A stretch of 64,000 bases of DNA from Lingula anatina (lineage: Eukaryota > Brachiopoda > Lingulata > Lingulida > Lingulidae): assembly GCF_001039355.2 (NCBI RefSeq), contig NW_019775524.1, positions 1,168,065 through 1,232,064 on the forward strand. The letters are read 5' to 3'. The notes beneath the pieces are model-generated. The model made no database searches, had not been told where the DNA came from, and saw only the letters and a program-made list of their open reading frames with translations. Shown in pieces: positions 62,649 through 64,000 of this stretch. The position numbers were made by a program, and so were the translations under genes. Within the stretch, counting starts at the first letter, position 1. Each line of letters starts with the position of its first letter.

Positions 62649-62828
62649 TTTAGATCGATCTAAAGATTAAGTTTTAGATCGACCTAACTCCCTGGGGGTT
62701 CACGCTAAATTGCAGTCAGCCGAGCGGGCACCATAGTTAATTACCCCCTTACAGCTTTTAGTAAGCGGGACAGACGCTTAAGCCGGCCAAGCTGACAGTA
62801 ATCTAGTGAGGGATAGGTCGATCTAAAA
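62649..62828. mobile_element. Inverted-repeat element with TTTTAGATCGACCTA ends
   Basis: TTTTAGATCGACCTA at 62672 is matched by its reverse complement TAGGTCGATCTAAAA ending at 62828, and inner CAGTCAGC/GCTGACAG blocks pair as well. A perfect 16-bp palindrome, TTTAGATCGATCTAAA, sits just outside at 62649-62664 and looks like a partial second copy of the end. The element is probably a short nonautonomous transposon. Confidence 0.65.
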
Positions 62829-64000
62829 ATCTATGGAAATGGGGTGTTAATATAACGCTGTATGAAGGCACCACTTTTTACACATCACTACAGACGCCGT
62901 ATGCGAGTACGTCAGATTAGAAGGAAAACCACAGGGTACACAAAAATTATACGCCTGTCGATGAAAATTAAGAAACCAATTTAGTATGCATATGAAAGAC
63001 AAGAACATATATATTACAACCAATAATGCTCAACATCTCCTTTCCTGAGCTCCATTAGCAAGATTAGCGAGTGTGAAATAGCACCCAGAGAAGAAAATTG
63101 ATGCCGTACGTAATAACGAGTGCTCAGGACTGGAAACTTGATCGCAAGGAACTAATTGCGATGTCTACAGGTCCACTAGGAATAGCCCTGTGCATAAAAT
63201 ACTGGTAATGGTGCTCATCTGAAAAGGTTAGTTGTCATCAGGAGAGATATCTGTATTCTTATGAAATAAGGGGAAGTTTTATGAGAAAAGATACGATTAT
63301 AACCTGAGTGCAATCAATCAAACTCCTTTTTTTCGTGCAGACGATGGATGTAGAAACCCAAAGGACTAGCTCCCAGTCCACAGGACACGTTGAAAATTAA
63401 TTAACATTGACCTCAAGTGGCTGATGTCAATTAAAAAAAAACTGAACTGTAATGTTGCTTGTTCATACTTTTTTCATTACAATATCGAAACACATCCGTG
63501 TGTTGAAAAAAAAAAGCAGCAGTCACGTGCTCAAGTTATTATAAGGGGACAGAACATCGGGTCGTTGGTGACATGGATGACTGTGCTACACTGTAACTAA
63601 AAGTAGAACCAAAACTAAAAGTTACACTTAAAAAGAAACATTTCCAATTATCCCATCGTTTTTGTTCTCTGAACGAAAAATACATAAAAATAAGAAGACA
63701 CCTTGGGATTTTGAAATTTATATCGTGCAGCATAACGTCACTTTCTCAACGATCTGATCACGGTGTTCATAACTTAAGGAAGTAAAGCAAGTTATTGATA
63801 AAAGTTCTGCCGTTTGTTAGCAACGGGTAACAAAGGGTGTTATCTGACAGTTGATACTAGGAAAGGTCGTCTACTATTTAAATCAAAATTGAAATCAACA
63901 ATTGAGAAAGGTTGTCTACTGTTTTAACAAAAACTGACACGTGTTCAAACAACCTGTATCTCCTTAAACAGGAAGACGGACAAAAATACAATATAAAAAA
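62829..64000. other. Intergenic DNA to the end of the window
   Basis: AT-rich, with no gene I can support. The exon-like acceptor at 63340 is discussed with the block at 62146. A minus-strand open frame of 64 codons at 63539-63733 has no recognisable feature. Confidence 0.45.

Overview
The window is animal nuclear DNA: AT-rich, with intron-split genes using GT/AG borders, CpG-poor intergenic DNA, many microsatellites and short inverted-repeat elements. Protein similarity to vertebrate orthologues is high but not vertebrate-like in detail. Recurrent short phrases of the 'tgaccttgaaattgacctt' type around 20200-20360 and 21280-21430 are, from memory, common in molluscan genomes. My best guess is a marine mollusc or another lophotrochozoan; this is inference. 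It is an assembled scaffold: four isolated single N bases (20186, 22572, 29134, 54149) mark contig joins.

Left third (1-29133). Three conserved housekeeping genes can be assembled exon by exon with consistent phases. (1) NSFL1C (p47 cofactor of the p97/VCP ATPase) on the minus strand, ten coding exons, 402-4045. (2) BRAP (BRCA1-associated protein, a RING/ZnF-UBP ubiquitin ligase) on the plus strand, fifteen exons, 4375-11021, sharing a ~330-bp divergent promoter with NSFL1C. (3) An MTMR3/MTMR4-type myotubularin with an intact phosphatase motif and a C-terminal FYVE finger on the plus strand, fifteen exons, 14348-26482. Inside MTMR intron 8, on a small contig bounded by single Ns, lies one coding exon of an unrelated gene, CCDC77.

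Middle (29135-54148). There is a long stretch with no gene I can support, then a three-exon gene for an unrecognised 229-residue two-pass membrane protein (36512-54134) with a 15.4-kb first intron.

Right (54150-64000). The last 5 kb of the previous contig, carrying exons 2 and 3 of the membrane-protein gene, is repeated almost exactly as the first 4.5 kb of the next contig. The homology stops at the single N on both sides, so this is most simply two unmerged haplotypes rather than a real tandem duplication. The two versions differ by two short mobile-element insertions and by synonymous coding changes only. The remainder is intergenic, with two inverted-repeat elements and some exon-like fragments.

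NSFL1C and BRAP both act on ubiquitin-linked pathways and MTMR3/4 acts on endosomal PI3P; nothing in the sequence shows that the genes form a functional cluster beyond the shared promoter. I did not find a clearly new multi-gene system. The most interesting points are the assembly-bounded duplication with polymorphic insertions, the misplaced CCDC77 exon, two tandem duplications that copied splice sites, and the unrecognised membrane protein.
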